In this document: positions 1-12,700 of the stretch, in pieces | Position numbering within the stretch: the stretch's first letter is position 1 | Layout: every line of letters begins with the position of its first letter | Assembly (NCBI RefSeq): GCF_000003815.2 | Contig: NC_049988.1 | Span: forward strand, 7,126,423 to 7,190,422 | Length of the DNA: 64,000 nt | DNA from: Branchiostoma floridae | Taxonomy: Eukaryota; Chordata; Leptocardii; Amphioxiformes; Branchiostomatidae | Direction of reading: 5' to 3' | Made by a program: the position numbers and the translations under genes | The notes under the pieces: model-generated | The model's input: only the letters and a program-made list of their open reading frames with translations | What the model was told of the DNA's origin: nothing | The model's database searches: none

Positions 1-693
1 AGAGTAGAGTTTGTATGTACACGTGCCATTGGAGTTATCAGAAGAGCTGCTAGGAGGCTTGCAACGTACATCCCTCCTGTCGTTAGCCTGGGTACCATCC
101 GGATAATAGTTAGCTCCAAGGTTTATTATAAACTACATACTGTTGCTTCTCGCTCCAACTTTTATCATACACTATATGCAGTCACTTCTCTGCTATTCCA
201 TCTGGGAACCTTGACATCTCTAACGTCTGGAATCGTCAAAATTTTGGAAGAGGGTGCTGATTGGACACGCACATGAGTGACTATTAAGGAATCGGTTCAC
301 CCGAAACGCCCTCCGTCCGCTTGGTGTTGGAACGCCTGTTCGACCAAGCATTCTAGAACCTATTCCTTAATTTGCTCATTTAATAGCTATAACTGACGTC
401 ACAACCGAAAGATTTGAATGTACAGGTCCCCAGATGGGTAACTGAAGCGAACGTAGCAGCGAACTACTATATGGTACCCATATGGAACCCATACAGTACC
501 CAGGCTATCCTATCACTCCTTATGTTTCAATATTTTCACAATATCGAATTTGAGCTTCAATCTCATCTCTTGTACTATACACAGAAACGTGTGCTGTTGG
601 TTTGTTGTCTATTTTGTTTCTTGCTCGTGTAACATGACTAGTAAACAACCTTAAGATATAACAAATGTGCCACCTCTATCCTAGCTCAGTCAC
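1..693. other. SUGCT intron sequence, no gene seen
   Basis: No coding exon was recognised. A short imperfect inverted repeat (TAAGGAATCGGTTC near 286, GAACCTATTCCTTA near 356) could form a stem of about 85 nt. The rest is anonymous AT-rich sequence. Confidence 0.5.
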
Positions 694-785
694 CTCTGGT
701 CCTGTTATATGTAGGAGGCCTCCCATAGCTGCAGCAATGACATCATAGCCTCCCCTCTTAGCATATGGACCATCTGAACCATAGC
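694..785 (-). CDS. SUGCT: SUGCT exon 7 (last exon in window)
   Basis: It encodes [20 protein letters not shown] followed by [11 protein letters not shown], the conserved Gly-rich block (G-x-G-x-x-G-P-Y and G-Y-D). The acceptor is CCTACAG and the donor GTGACT. No later exon was recognised at 1-693, so the gene continues outside the window. Confidence 0.9.
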
Positions 786-3700
786 CTGTAGGATACACAG
801 AGAAGGTGTCAGTCAGGAGAGCCTCCTTGCAGATGGATCTGGCATTGCACATGAAGTTTCAGTTGAAGAATACTGACCAGGAATGGTCATAAGTCGGTAA
901 CGGTTGTGTAAAAAACCTTGTACCAAGAGAGAGAAGGTCACATATTATGGGAGACATTTTGACACTGTAATGAAATGAAAATGCATCTAATTCCTGCTTT
1001 CCAGAATACTGTACAGGTACCTTACTAATACATTCATGTATATGGGACACATGGACCTGGAAAGATGTTGGAGGTTGTATGAATAATTATGCTGGTGTAC
1101 TTTCAAACAACTTGGTCACTCATTTTTTCTGATATTATTGAATTTTTTTTAAAGATTTGCATGGTCATTCCCTGGTCTTTGCTATCTTTGAGGTGCAATC
1201 TATCTTCATCTCATTTTGTGCAGTCATCTTTCCACAGGTTTGGACCATACTTCAGTGACTAGGCAAAAGCGCCCCCTAGATGCCATGCTTTTCACTGCAC
1301 CAGTCCAAAGCTCCCAGTATTTACATGTATATCTATGAAGGAGACAGGGGAATTAATATTGTATTCATCCTGCCAACATATATGGAAAATGTTCTTAATA
1401 CATGACATAAATATGTGCAATTGGGAAACACGGCCTTAACACAAACATGACCAGAATGGTGTAAAAAAGGACTGTCTGTGTGCATCAACCACATTATTGA
1501 GTCAGTATGGTACAACTATCCTTAACCTTGTTGCTGCTACCTATTACGTGTTTTAGCCTACATGTACTTAGCAGGGTTAATTCAGACATAAGATTTTCAT
1601 CAATTGCACAAAAGATATACTGAATTTCATGAACATAGTAATTATAAATACTTGTTAGCATTTAAATCAGGAGAGAGATTATCATATTAAGGGCTTTCAA
1701 CTTTTGATTTTCTTTTTACATTCTTATCCCTTTTAATGAACTGCTTTTATCAATATCCCTTAATTCACAAGTTGGGATTCAGAACACACCTGTCATCAGT
1801 GTTAAAATGGTTGTAAGATAAGATAATATTTCAAATATAATAGATGGATAGCTAGACTTTATCTTATACCTACAGGTTTGTACAGAATGCACCCCCAAGA
1901 GATAAGAGTCATAGGTCATTGAAAAGTGGGCCACCCAAAAGCTTTTGACCTCATTCTTCTTCTTTCATTCAAAATTTGCCTCTGAATCTTTCTTGCTCAT
2001 CATCATTACCTGTGATAGAACAGTGGATGAGATGAGGAGCATGCTGCCTCAGATGGTGGTACCCCAGACCCATCTCCTCCAGCTTCCCTGGCAGGTAGTT
2101 CTCCACTAGAACATCACTCTTCTCTGCAAGCTGCACAGACACACAACAAACAAAAGTCCTACAGTCATTTATAATATCAGACAACAGTTTCATTCGTTCC
2201 TTAGAACAATTCAGCAGTCTCTATCAGACTTACTACGTTGGCCATTATAGGGAGAATACTGTAATTCAACAGGAGAGTTTTGCTACCAACAGTCATTTAT
2301 AATATCAGACAACAGTTTCATTCGTTCCTTAGAATAATTCAGCAGTCTCTATCAGACTTACTACGTTGGCCATTATAGGGAGAATACTGTAATTCAACAG
2401 GAGAGTTTTGCTACCAAAGGAGTTGGTTGACCTCCAGAGGGGAAACACAAAACGTGGACTGTACATGTGCGTCCTCCCCTGGCCAATTTCCCGATTTTTT
2501 TGCGAATTCTCCAATCCCCACACCCTCGTAGGAAGGCCTGGAGGAGGCTAATAATTCAGAGTCTAAGTGTGTTACCTAGTGGCACATAGGGCAACAAGTT
2601 TCCTTGCAGTTTCAGTAGCAGGATGTATTCTTACAAGGAGGGGTAATGCTATCCCTTCCTCTTTAACATGTTCAAGGCACCTACTCGAACTTGGGCGACA
2701 ATTTCATTTCCCTTCTGAAAGACGGGTGCAGCCCCAACCGAGTTACCATAACCAGGATTGAGCCGGAGTACCCTGTTACCAACAAATTGGAACCAACAGA
2801 TCAAGTGTGAGGCTACTACCAGTTGAGCTATAGGGACATCCCTCAGACAATGGATATAGGAGTCATATTCTTTGTAGTTTCCTTACTAGCAGCATATTAG
2901 AATTCTGGGTTAAGTGCTTGCTGAATTCATTCAGGATTTTGTGGGTTTATACCCCTGCTGGACCATTAAAAAAATTCAAAGATGGTACAATACTCTTTAA
3001 AATTCAGCACTTAACTTATGCAAAAAGAGTAAAGGCTGCTAAATGTCAGCAATGACACTAAACGATATCAGTTCCTGATTACATTTAGTAACCATCATTT
3101 GTATCACTTAATGAACTACACTTAGATTATGTGAACCTCTAACATATTTCAGAGTTGCAAAATTAAATCAATTCTTTGCACTCTTGTTGTACTGAAAAAT
3201 CTTTAAAGGACTAATAGACAAATAACTGTATTAGCCTGTATAATGACCCTTCAGCACAACACACCAGCTTTGTAGGCACGTGTCAGTAATACCTGTATCA
3301 CGCATTCTGTTTATTGGGTTATCTTGTCGCATAACATCAAACATCTGATTCATTATATCTGGCATGGTAATCCTTAGGGCACCGCTGGTTTTAGGGTACT
3401 TACTGGTAATGCATCATAAAGGGCTAAAACATTAATACCTAAACAATGCTTCGGGCAATCATGGACTGAATCATTCTGCTTTCATCTACCGAGTGACTTA
3501 GATTTAGGCACGATCTAGACACAGTTTTTCCCGATATCTGCGAGCTGACAACCTCTTGCCGACAGCTTTTTTTCAGCGTCTAGATGGAACTGCAATATCG
3601 CCATTAAGATATTGGCAAAATTTCTCGCGAAAGGTCCGGAGCATTCGCCCAATAGCTTAGCAGGGGTCCCCGACAACTTCCGCGCGCGTGTTGATGCGTC

Positions 3701-6700
3701 CCGACTTTGGGAGGGCTCATTAGCATATAACGCTGGCTCATTAGGCCAGACAGCTGTTTATGACTGCAAGCGCCACGGGTGTCCTGCCCCCAACTTTCCA
3801 GATCCCTACCTAGATCTCCACATATATCCGATTCGGTAAAAACTGTGTATAGATTGGGCCTTAGAAAATGAATTCAAGTCAGTTACCAAGAAATCCTTAC
3901 AATACCAACCTGCCCACACCTTAGTAACATTAATATCAATATATATTTATCATATTTAACAAATTATAAACGATAGATCGGAAATTGCTTGATGCTAAGA
4001 AGTTCCGCAAAAAAAGGCTTTCACGTTGTCCAACTAACGTAAAGGCCTTTGAGTTTGCAGGGATTTAATTTTAGGGACACCAGATGCAGTATAATCAAAT
4101 ACATGGATACTTATAACTTCTAATTTTGCTTAGGGACAAAAGGGAGTGTTCACAATGGTTTTTGATTGGTTCAGAGCCCACACTCTACCAGTTATGCCAC
4201 AACGACGTCACCAGTTATGAGGAAAGAAAAAAATGAATTTCATCAAAAATTACAAAGTGCTACCTGACCGTATGTAATCCAGTACGTACATGTACTAATG
4301 GGTTGATGCTTCACAAGTTGCTGTTGCGTATATGAACACAAGTAGCAATCGACAGTGCTGACGACTTAAACAACGACCTATGACGTAAGATGTTGTAAGT
4401 CGATAATGGGTTTCAACGACTTTGTTTTTCAAATGTCAAAATCTCCTCCAACAAAACCTTCTAAGCAATACTATAAGTTTTCCAGGGCATTCAACAGATT
4501 TCTGATTCAAATTACTAAAGTGAAAAAAAGTTGAAAAGTCAAAAACGGGATTCGACATTGGAATTTCTTAGTTTGAGGACATCCAATTTCTTCTGTCGTA
4601 TTTCACATTGAGATTTACGTTTTCTTGGATGGGTATGATATGAAAAATGTGTAACACATTGTGTCTTAGGGCAATGGTACTGGAAGGTGGATCCGATCCC
4701 TCTCCTTTTTACCTTCCCAACCAAAGTATAAAAGTCACACACAAAGAAGACCAAGGGCACCAAACAGCACATTCTTCTAGGCAGCCATATTTTACATATA
4801 GATGAAAAATTACACCAGGGGTGCGAGTGTCACTGTCATACTATATTATAGCCTACAAGAGCCTTTCATATAGCCAAGAGGAAAATTGTTCAGACTGAGA
4901 ATGTAGAAAATTAGGGAGTACAATTCTCAACATTTCTCGTGCAGTTACCGTCCAATTTCAGCTCATAAAAGAAAAATTGGATTTTCGGTTTTCACAGAGC
5001 ATTACAGACGCACAAAATATCAGATTAGTGTGATTTGATTCAATTTTTGTGAAACCATGGTATTCTTTAAGCTAGCATTACACTGACAACTACATTTGGC
5101 CAAATTTGCCTGAAGGTGATATCATGCATCGAATTTCAAAATTGCCAGAGAATGGTCAGGAGCAAAATTATCTTTCCCCTGAAAGTCAACCTCGATATTG
5201 GATGGGGTTAGTGACCTCGGAGCATCTGTATCTGTATCTGTATCTATATAGCAGGTATAACCGCCGTTCGGCGTAACACACCAGCTTCGCAGGCACGCGG
5301 CGCGGCAGCAGCTGGTTATATTACACTGAACGACTCGTTACCCCTAGCTTTTGCACATCTATCTGCAAGCGTTCTTTAAAACTACCGAGAGAAGATGCCC
5401 CTACTGTACTTGGTGATAACAAGTTCCACTCTACGATAGTTCTGGGAAAGTATGAATTTTTGAACACATCAATCCTAGGTTGGTAACTCTGGTATTTGAA
5501 GGCATGACTGTTTCTTGTTCTTTTTTGAGCTGGTATTAGATACTTATCTGTTGGTACGTCCACCAGTTTATTGGTCATAAAAATATGGAACGCTTCACGA
5601 ATTTGCGTGTTATCAGCATCAGAATACCTGCTGTATTGCTGATGATGAATATAGAATACATTTACATATTCCGTATCACCTGAGTTATCAGCCCGAAGGT
5701 AGGATCGGCCAATGGCTGAAGAGCAAAGGGGGATCGGACCTGCGGGAGGGCTGAAACCAAGGGTGATGCGAAATATACAGTGTACGGTTGTATTGATATC
5801 TTATTTTTGTCGTACCCATCTGAGAAAACCGACGTTTTAATGCTTAACGTGCCAGGAGTTGACAAAATTTGGTGTCCTTGAACAAAAAAGGACAACAATT
5901 ATTCCAAGTTCGGTGTTCGAATTTTTGACAGCTGCACAGGTGACACACTCTAAGTGGGCTCAACTGATTCTTTGATAAAAATAGAAGCCTGTGTTATCAC
6001 CCAGCCCGGAACACCCCTATCGAATGTTATCGTGGCCTAGGTATGACATGATGTCTTTTACAGGTCACAAACTTGTCAGCAAGCTATCTTCCTGCTGCGT
6101 GTTGTAGGCCTAGGTGACATCAAAACTCTCTAGGTCATATACAAACACTTCAAGAACAACATTGACAAGCCAGCTGAGTATTTCAACTTTTCTGACACCA
6201 AAATTACAGCAGCCTGTAGAGGGAACATAACAACTTGAAATCCCGTCCTAGCTTAGGGTAAGCATACTAACCGCATGTAGACGTCATATCATTCTTCTAT
6301 GGTCGTTGATACACACTTTTGTCACACAATGCTGAAAGTGTAAGTGATCTCAAAACAGTTTAGTGCACTTGATTCGTATATTCTTAAACTATAATGGTCA
6401 TGACGTCCCAGGAAAGACAGACAACCTCACTCACACAACATTGAACAGTTTTCGACAAGCGTGATGAACGATGAACCACAACTTAACACTCCATCCTAAG
6501 GACTTTTACTTTCCAAAAGTGTGCATGTCGGGTGGGCAACATCAGCCTGGATTTGTACTTCAGAAACTCTTGATCCAGAGGCAGAGTCGCTAACTATATG
6601 TACTACTAGGGGTATACATGTACAATGAGTTGTACGTACAAGTACAGAAAATTCAGATACAGGTATGGTCTAGGTCCAGAGGATCAGTATGTGAAAACTA

Positions 6701-9700
6701 ATGTGAATGGGTATTACTCCAAACAATGGTCGATTTCACTACAAATAATTCTGTTTGGTGGTATATTTGTCAATTGGCATTTTAAAATCCTATCTTGACG
6801 TTCATGCAAAAACACTAACTGACTGTATGTTTTAGACCAAGTTTGACTGTAGAAACTTGGTGAAAATGACGATCAACTCTCCACTGCTTTGCCCATTATT
6901 TTCTTGGACCTGTCAGCCCCAAAACAAGTGCCGGTAAAATCTGTTCATCTTTAATCGTTCCAAAATCCCGTCCTCTCTTTTTTCAGCTCCATTTTTTTCT
7001 GGACCGGTCCAACAAGAAAAAACAGTTTTGTATCAGTTAACCCACCCCTAGGCCTATGTACTACTGTGCAAACCGTGGCCATCATTTGCCATGCACAGTC
7101 AATCCAACCACTTTCCAGAACTGACTCCACTACCATTAAAGGGAGCTGCAGAAAGAGTTAAATAGGGGCCTTAACAACTCCGATTGTCCATCAAAAGCCC
7201 ACGCAAAAGACATTACCGACGGGAAAATCAATTGGAGATTGGGCCGTGCTAACAGTCTCCTCTCTCTGATGTTTGATGGCGGGCCCTTCTCACCAAGCTC
7301 AGATAATACAAATTTGGAAAGTAGCTTTCGAAATGCATTGAAATGGCAAAGGGCTTCCAACCTTTGATTTGTTTGAAGCTTTCTTTTTTCAGAAGCTCAA
7401 ATTTTTTTCATTGAGGGAGGTAGGGATAAAATATAACAGAGATACATGTACAGATTACGTCGAGTCCTAATAAATCTATCAACATATATCGCTACATATA
7501 TACATGGTACAAAACATTACTAGACCAAAAGCTCAGCGTTCATAGTCTATGTCTATTTGTTTTGGTTCTTTTACTTTCCAATAATTCTGTTTTTTACCTT
7601 TTTTAGTTTTTATCTTTGCTCCATGGACAAGCTATCACTTTTAATTACAAATAAGTGCACTGGTATTAAGAAAGATGAAATTCTAACATTTTATAGTTGG
7701 TTGCAGAACATAGATCTTAATTCTTAATTTTGTCTATTTGCACATTAACTGATAAACCGCATTAAGGCATAACACACTAGTTTTCAATTATTTGCAATGC
7801 TATTTTAACCTAATAGATTTGATCCACTCACAACAGGAAGGACCCCTACTTGGTTTCGTAGCTATATAATACCAATTTTCTTACTGCTAACTCCAACAAT
7901 ACATTCTAACTACCTTTAATTTGGTACAACTGTGATTTAGAACGTCTAGAAATACAATAGTTTTGAGGCGAGAGCAGTTGTGACTTATCCCGCAACCACG
8001 TAATAGTATGGTTTTATTCTTATTGCTGATAAAAAGTGTGGTAGACCTGACAAAAGTTACAGTTCACCAGTGGAGCTGATCCACAAAGGCTACAATTGCT
8101 GAAGAAATACTTGCACTTGTGACTCTAATTTCATCGCAAGAGTAAAAGCTTTTGCTTCCAATCGATACCCACCACTTAGGAACCATTGACAAGTCTTATG
8201 CGTAGTCTAAAAGACACGTTAAAGTGGTTAACTGAAAAACCTTTTAAACGTTTACGCATTTTTCCAGGAATTCCAGATTTAAGACTATTAAACTAGCTAG
8301 GTTCAAAGCCACTCACAATTACAGACCATTTGTGAATGTCAATATCAGTAAAAGCAAAAGTCTTCATGACTAAAAGTCATCATGACTAAACAGCGGGTAC
8401 AATTTTCAATTTAATAACTCATCAATGTTATGTAAGGGCTTCAAGGTCATATCTAGGTCGCGATAATGTTTGAACAGGTATTATGGACTGGGCGATAACT
8501 TGCCATATCACACAGACTTCCATACAAAAAAATTGACCACACTCAGTGCCTCGGAGTGTGCCTATGTCAAACATTCAAATACTTGATTCCAACATTGGAA
8601 TTTTTTTTTTACAATTCTCTCCAAAAACACCATATTTTCTCTTTTAAGGCCACACCAATTTAATTTCTTGGTTCACGGATTTTTTCATAAAAAATATGGA
8701 GCGAGAGGACGAAATAAAAATGAAAATAAAAATTGTAAAAGGGTTGGGGTAAAGGTAAGGGCTAATCCAAAACATAAAGAATAAAAGATTTTCAGCTTGA
8801 AAAAAGTACAAAAACACTATTACTGTACAGTAACAGCACCTGTTCATTGAAAATTACAAAAGCATATCAGTTTTTATGTTTGCTACACCAGAAAGTTGGT
8901 GAATGGTTTCATTAATGGTGAAAATTTGCTGAGTGGTAATTTTTATTTTAATTTTTTTTTCAAAAAAATAGGAGCGAGCGAATCCGTGAACCAAGAAATT
9001 AAATTGGTGTGGCCTTAGCTTTTATTGAATAGACATTCAAACAAACAGTAAGTGTGCTGCTGATCAAAAAAGAAGACTTGACGAAATCTGCTCCAACACC
9101 ACATCATTCCACCATGCCCACCCTTGGTGCTGAAATGCCTTCCAGGGTTTGAAATTGAAGAAGACAAATTTTCATTCATTCAAGTCTTTATGAACAAAAT
9201 TAAAGATGATGAAAGCATGCTGTCAGTAAAATCAAAGACGTCATACTGTCATAGGTCATAAGGCCTAAATCGGTTCGGTTTGGTTGGATTTAATTCGGAT
9301 CTCCATTAGTCAGGGTGAATGATGTGATCACCATTGGGCTGATTCAAGGTGACTTGTAGTGAATCACCAACTCTAAATGGAAGGATTTGTAACATCGCAC
9401 ACTGGGGCATGCCTTACTCTTTTTCGAAAGGTGTGGTGGGTTCACATGCGAGAGGTGTGGCTCTTCCCAAACACCTGGACCTCCATTTAACGTCCTATCC
9501 GAGAGACGTCCCTAGCAGAAGCTAGGTACTCATTATCACCTGAGTGAAGTTAGGAAAGTGCCTTTCCCAGGGCACTAGATCGGTGACACGGCAGGTTTCG
9601 AACCTGGGACCTCTTGGGCCTGAGCCCTGTCGATTGTGTCACATGATCTCACCCCTTTCTTCCTGTCTATATCATCAGACCAGATCACTGTTCCCTTGTA

Positions 9701-12700
9701 ACATTAATATTCTTAGATATTTTATTCAGGGAAAAACACATACAGGCCACTCAAGAACCATTGACAGGTCTTTTGCATAGTCTAACAGACATGTTGAAGT
9801 GGTTAAGTGAAAAACGTTTACGTATTTTTCCGGGAATTGCGGTTTTAAGAGGTTAAACTTCCTTGGTTGAAAGCCACAATTACAGCCGTTTTAATGTCAA
9901 TGTCAGTAGAAGCAAAAGTCATCATGACTAAAAGTCTTCCCGAACTAAGCAGCGGGTGCAATTTTCGATTTAATAATTCAGTGATGTCATGTTAGGGCTT
10001 CTAGGTCATATCTAGGTCATGATAATGTTCAAACAGGTATTACAGACTGGGTGATAACTTGCCATATCACACAGGCTTCCATACAAAAAATTGAGGACAC
10101 TCCGCACCTCGGAGTGCGCCTGTGTCAAACATTCGAACACTTGTACGGGACGCTGAAATGGCTGTTTTACAATTTCTCTCCAAAGACACCATATTTTCTC
10201 GACTTCGTACTCCTTTTGCATTAAAACATTGTGTTTTCTGAGTGGGCACGACGTCATAGCCTCTCCACAGGTCGAATCACCCTCTGGCCATCAGCTAATT
10301 CTACCAGCAGTCGGGCTGGTACATGTACCTCTGTTGATGCAGAATATACAATGTTGTACAAATGTATTTTATATTGACTTCATATAACCTGACTAAAATG
10401 CAGCTATTAGTAAGTGAAAAACCTTTCAATCGTTAATGCATTTTTCCAGGAATTGCAGTTTCAATAAACTTCCTGTCTTCAAAGCCACAACAATTACAGC
10501 CATTTGACACTCGTTCTCATTGAAATGTCGAAAATGGCATTTTTTGGGTCGAAAAATAAATCGGCTTTATTTTCACTGAAAACTACTTGGTTGTTTGGGA
10601 AAATTCCTCTTTTAACCATAGCCAAAAAATGGCAACTTATTATTTTCGGTCCCATTGGTAATGCATTACAGGGCATGTAACAAACGTTACCTGTAACGTT
10701 TGTTACAACAGCAGACTTTACCATGTTTTCTTCGAAAGGACTTACCTTATTGACTACATCATTTAGGTATAAGTGAATGCCCCTAGGGACATTTGAAAAG
10801 TGGGCAGCTTTTTTACACCAGGTCAAATAGAAAGCCTAGACAGCATCGAACAATGGTAACGTTTGTTACAGTCATTTCTGTACAACATTTTGTTAAGCAA
10901 GGTGGGATACAAATGACAGTCAACAACCCTTTCTTGTTTCTTTAGAAAGCCAGAAAAACTGTACAGCGTCACAAAAACGGCCATTTCTAGTCTTATACGT
11001 GCATAATATAACCGTGGCAACCATCGTACTAGTGGTGGTAACGTTTGTTACAGAATCTGGCGACAGGCATAAACCACCTCACACAGCCTCCAAGATCAGT
11101 GACAGTAGCGATCTGACGTGATCGGACAGAGGGCCTGGGTAGCTGATTTCACCTGCCGAACAATCAGTCTGGGAACTGAACTGTTAAATTTTTGGCTACT
11201 ATTTGAATTCTTCGTTTCTTCTCAGGCGACAGCCATTTTTTAGGGTGTGAAATCCCACCCGTGGCTATAACAATCTTTTCAGCCATCAACCAATACGAAT
11301 GTTGTGGTGCATCTTTTGTAAAACATTACAGGGGTTGTGGAAAAATGAAGGAACCAGTGATGTTGTCTATAATTTGCTCCATATCAAGGCGTAAAGTCAG
11401 GGGACAGCATTTCGACATTTAAATGAGAACGAGCCTTGAACGTCAATGACTAGAAGTCTTCATGACTAAACAGACACTGCAGGAGGGGTGAATAGCACCC
11501 AGAAGGAAGAGGAGAGAAGAGGAGAGCCACACTTCACGCACGTGAACCCACCACACCTTTCGAAAAAGAGTAAGGCATGCCCCAGTGTGTGATGGTACAA
11601 ATCCTTCCGTCCAGAGTTGGTGATTCACTACACATCACCTTCATTCACCCAAACCATAGGCCTTATGACCTATGATGTCTTTGATCTTGCTGACAGCATG
11701 CTTTCATCATCTTTCATTTTGTTCCTAAAGACTTAAATGAATCAAAATTTGTCTTGTTCAATTTCAAATCCTGGAAGGCATTTCAGCACCAAAGGTGGGC
11801 ACGGTACCACATTGTGAGGTTTAGCCAAGTGTGAATTGGTACAGCCATCTTCTAAGGAAGAAAAGTGGTCCAGAAGGACCATCACAATGACAATGGAAGG
11901 GCAATCATTGGGACAACCACGAAATAAAACATGGATGACAACTTAACATAAGACAAGACTTCCATCTTCTCAACCTAAACAATTCTAATCAACTGAACTC
12001 CTGGCGATCTGCTATCGTGACACAACATTTTTGTGCAAGCACGTCTATTGCTCGCAAGACAGGGAACAAAGATGACAATCAGATTAGCTTTTATTGAATA
12101 GACATTTATAGGGCCTTCACACGGGAATCGAATTAGCAGGAATCAAGCCGAATCAGCCGGAATGTAGTATTTGCAAACTTCGTGTCACATTCAGGGCCAT
12201 TCGGGTGGGAATTCCAAATGGGCCTTAAATCCCCTTCACACGAGAAGGAATGAGCCGGAATGCCGTCAGAATGAAAATTCTTGTCTATTCCTGTGGATTC
12301 GTAGTGCATTCTAGACATTCTTACGGCATTCGAAATATTCTTTCGGCCACATTCTGGCAGGGTTCGAGGTGGCTTGCCGTTTCGGTTCTCCATCGAATGA
12401 GATAAGAATGTTTCGAAGAATGTTAGAATGCCGTAGAATGCGGTCAGACTGCATTCAGAATAGTTAGAATACACTAAGAATCCACTACGAATGCCATTCG
12501 ATATTTCTCCACTTCGAATGCACCTCGACAGTTTTTAACATGTCAAAAACTTTCGAGCCAGCCAAAAGAACTGGGACGAATATCTCGAATTGTGAGGAAT
12601 TGCCACGAATAGAAAAAAAATTCATTCGGACGGCATTCCGGCTCATTCGTGCTCTCGTGTGAAGGGGGCTTTAAGGTTAAAAAAACAGTGAGTGTGCTGC

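Noticed and set aside
3550-3590. GACAGCTTTTTTTCAGCG as another far end of the hairpin elements
   Set aside because: No upstream hairpin with a matching stem was found.
4539-4772. Minus-strand frame with Cys/His residues (77 aa)
   Set aside because: Considered as a zinc finger remnant, but spacing fits no family and no splice signals or neighbours support it.
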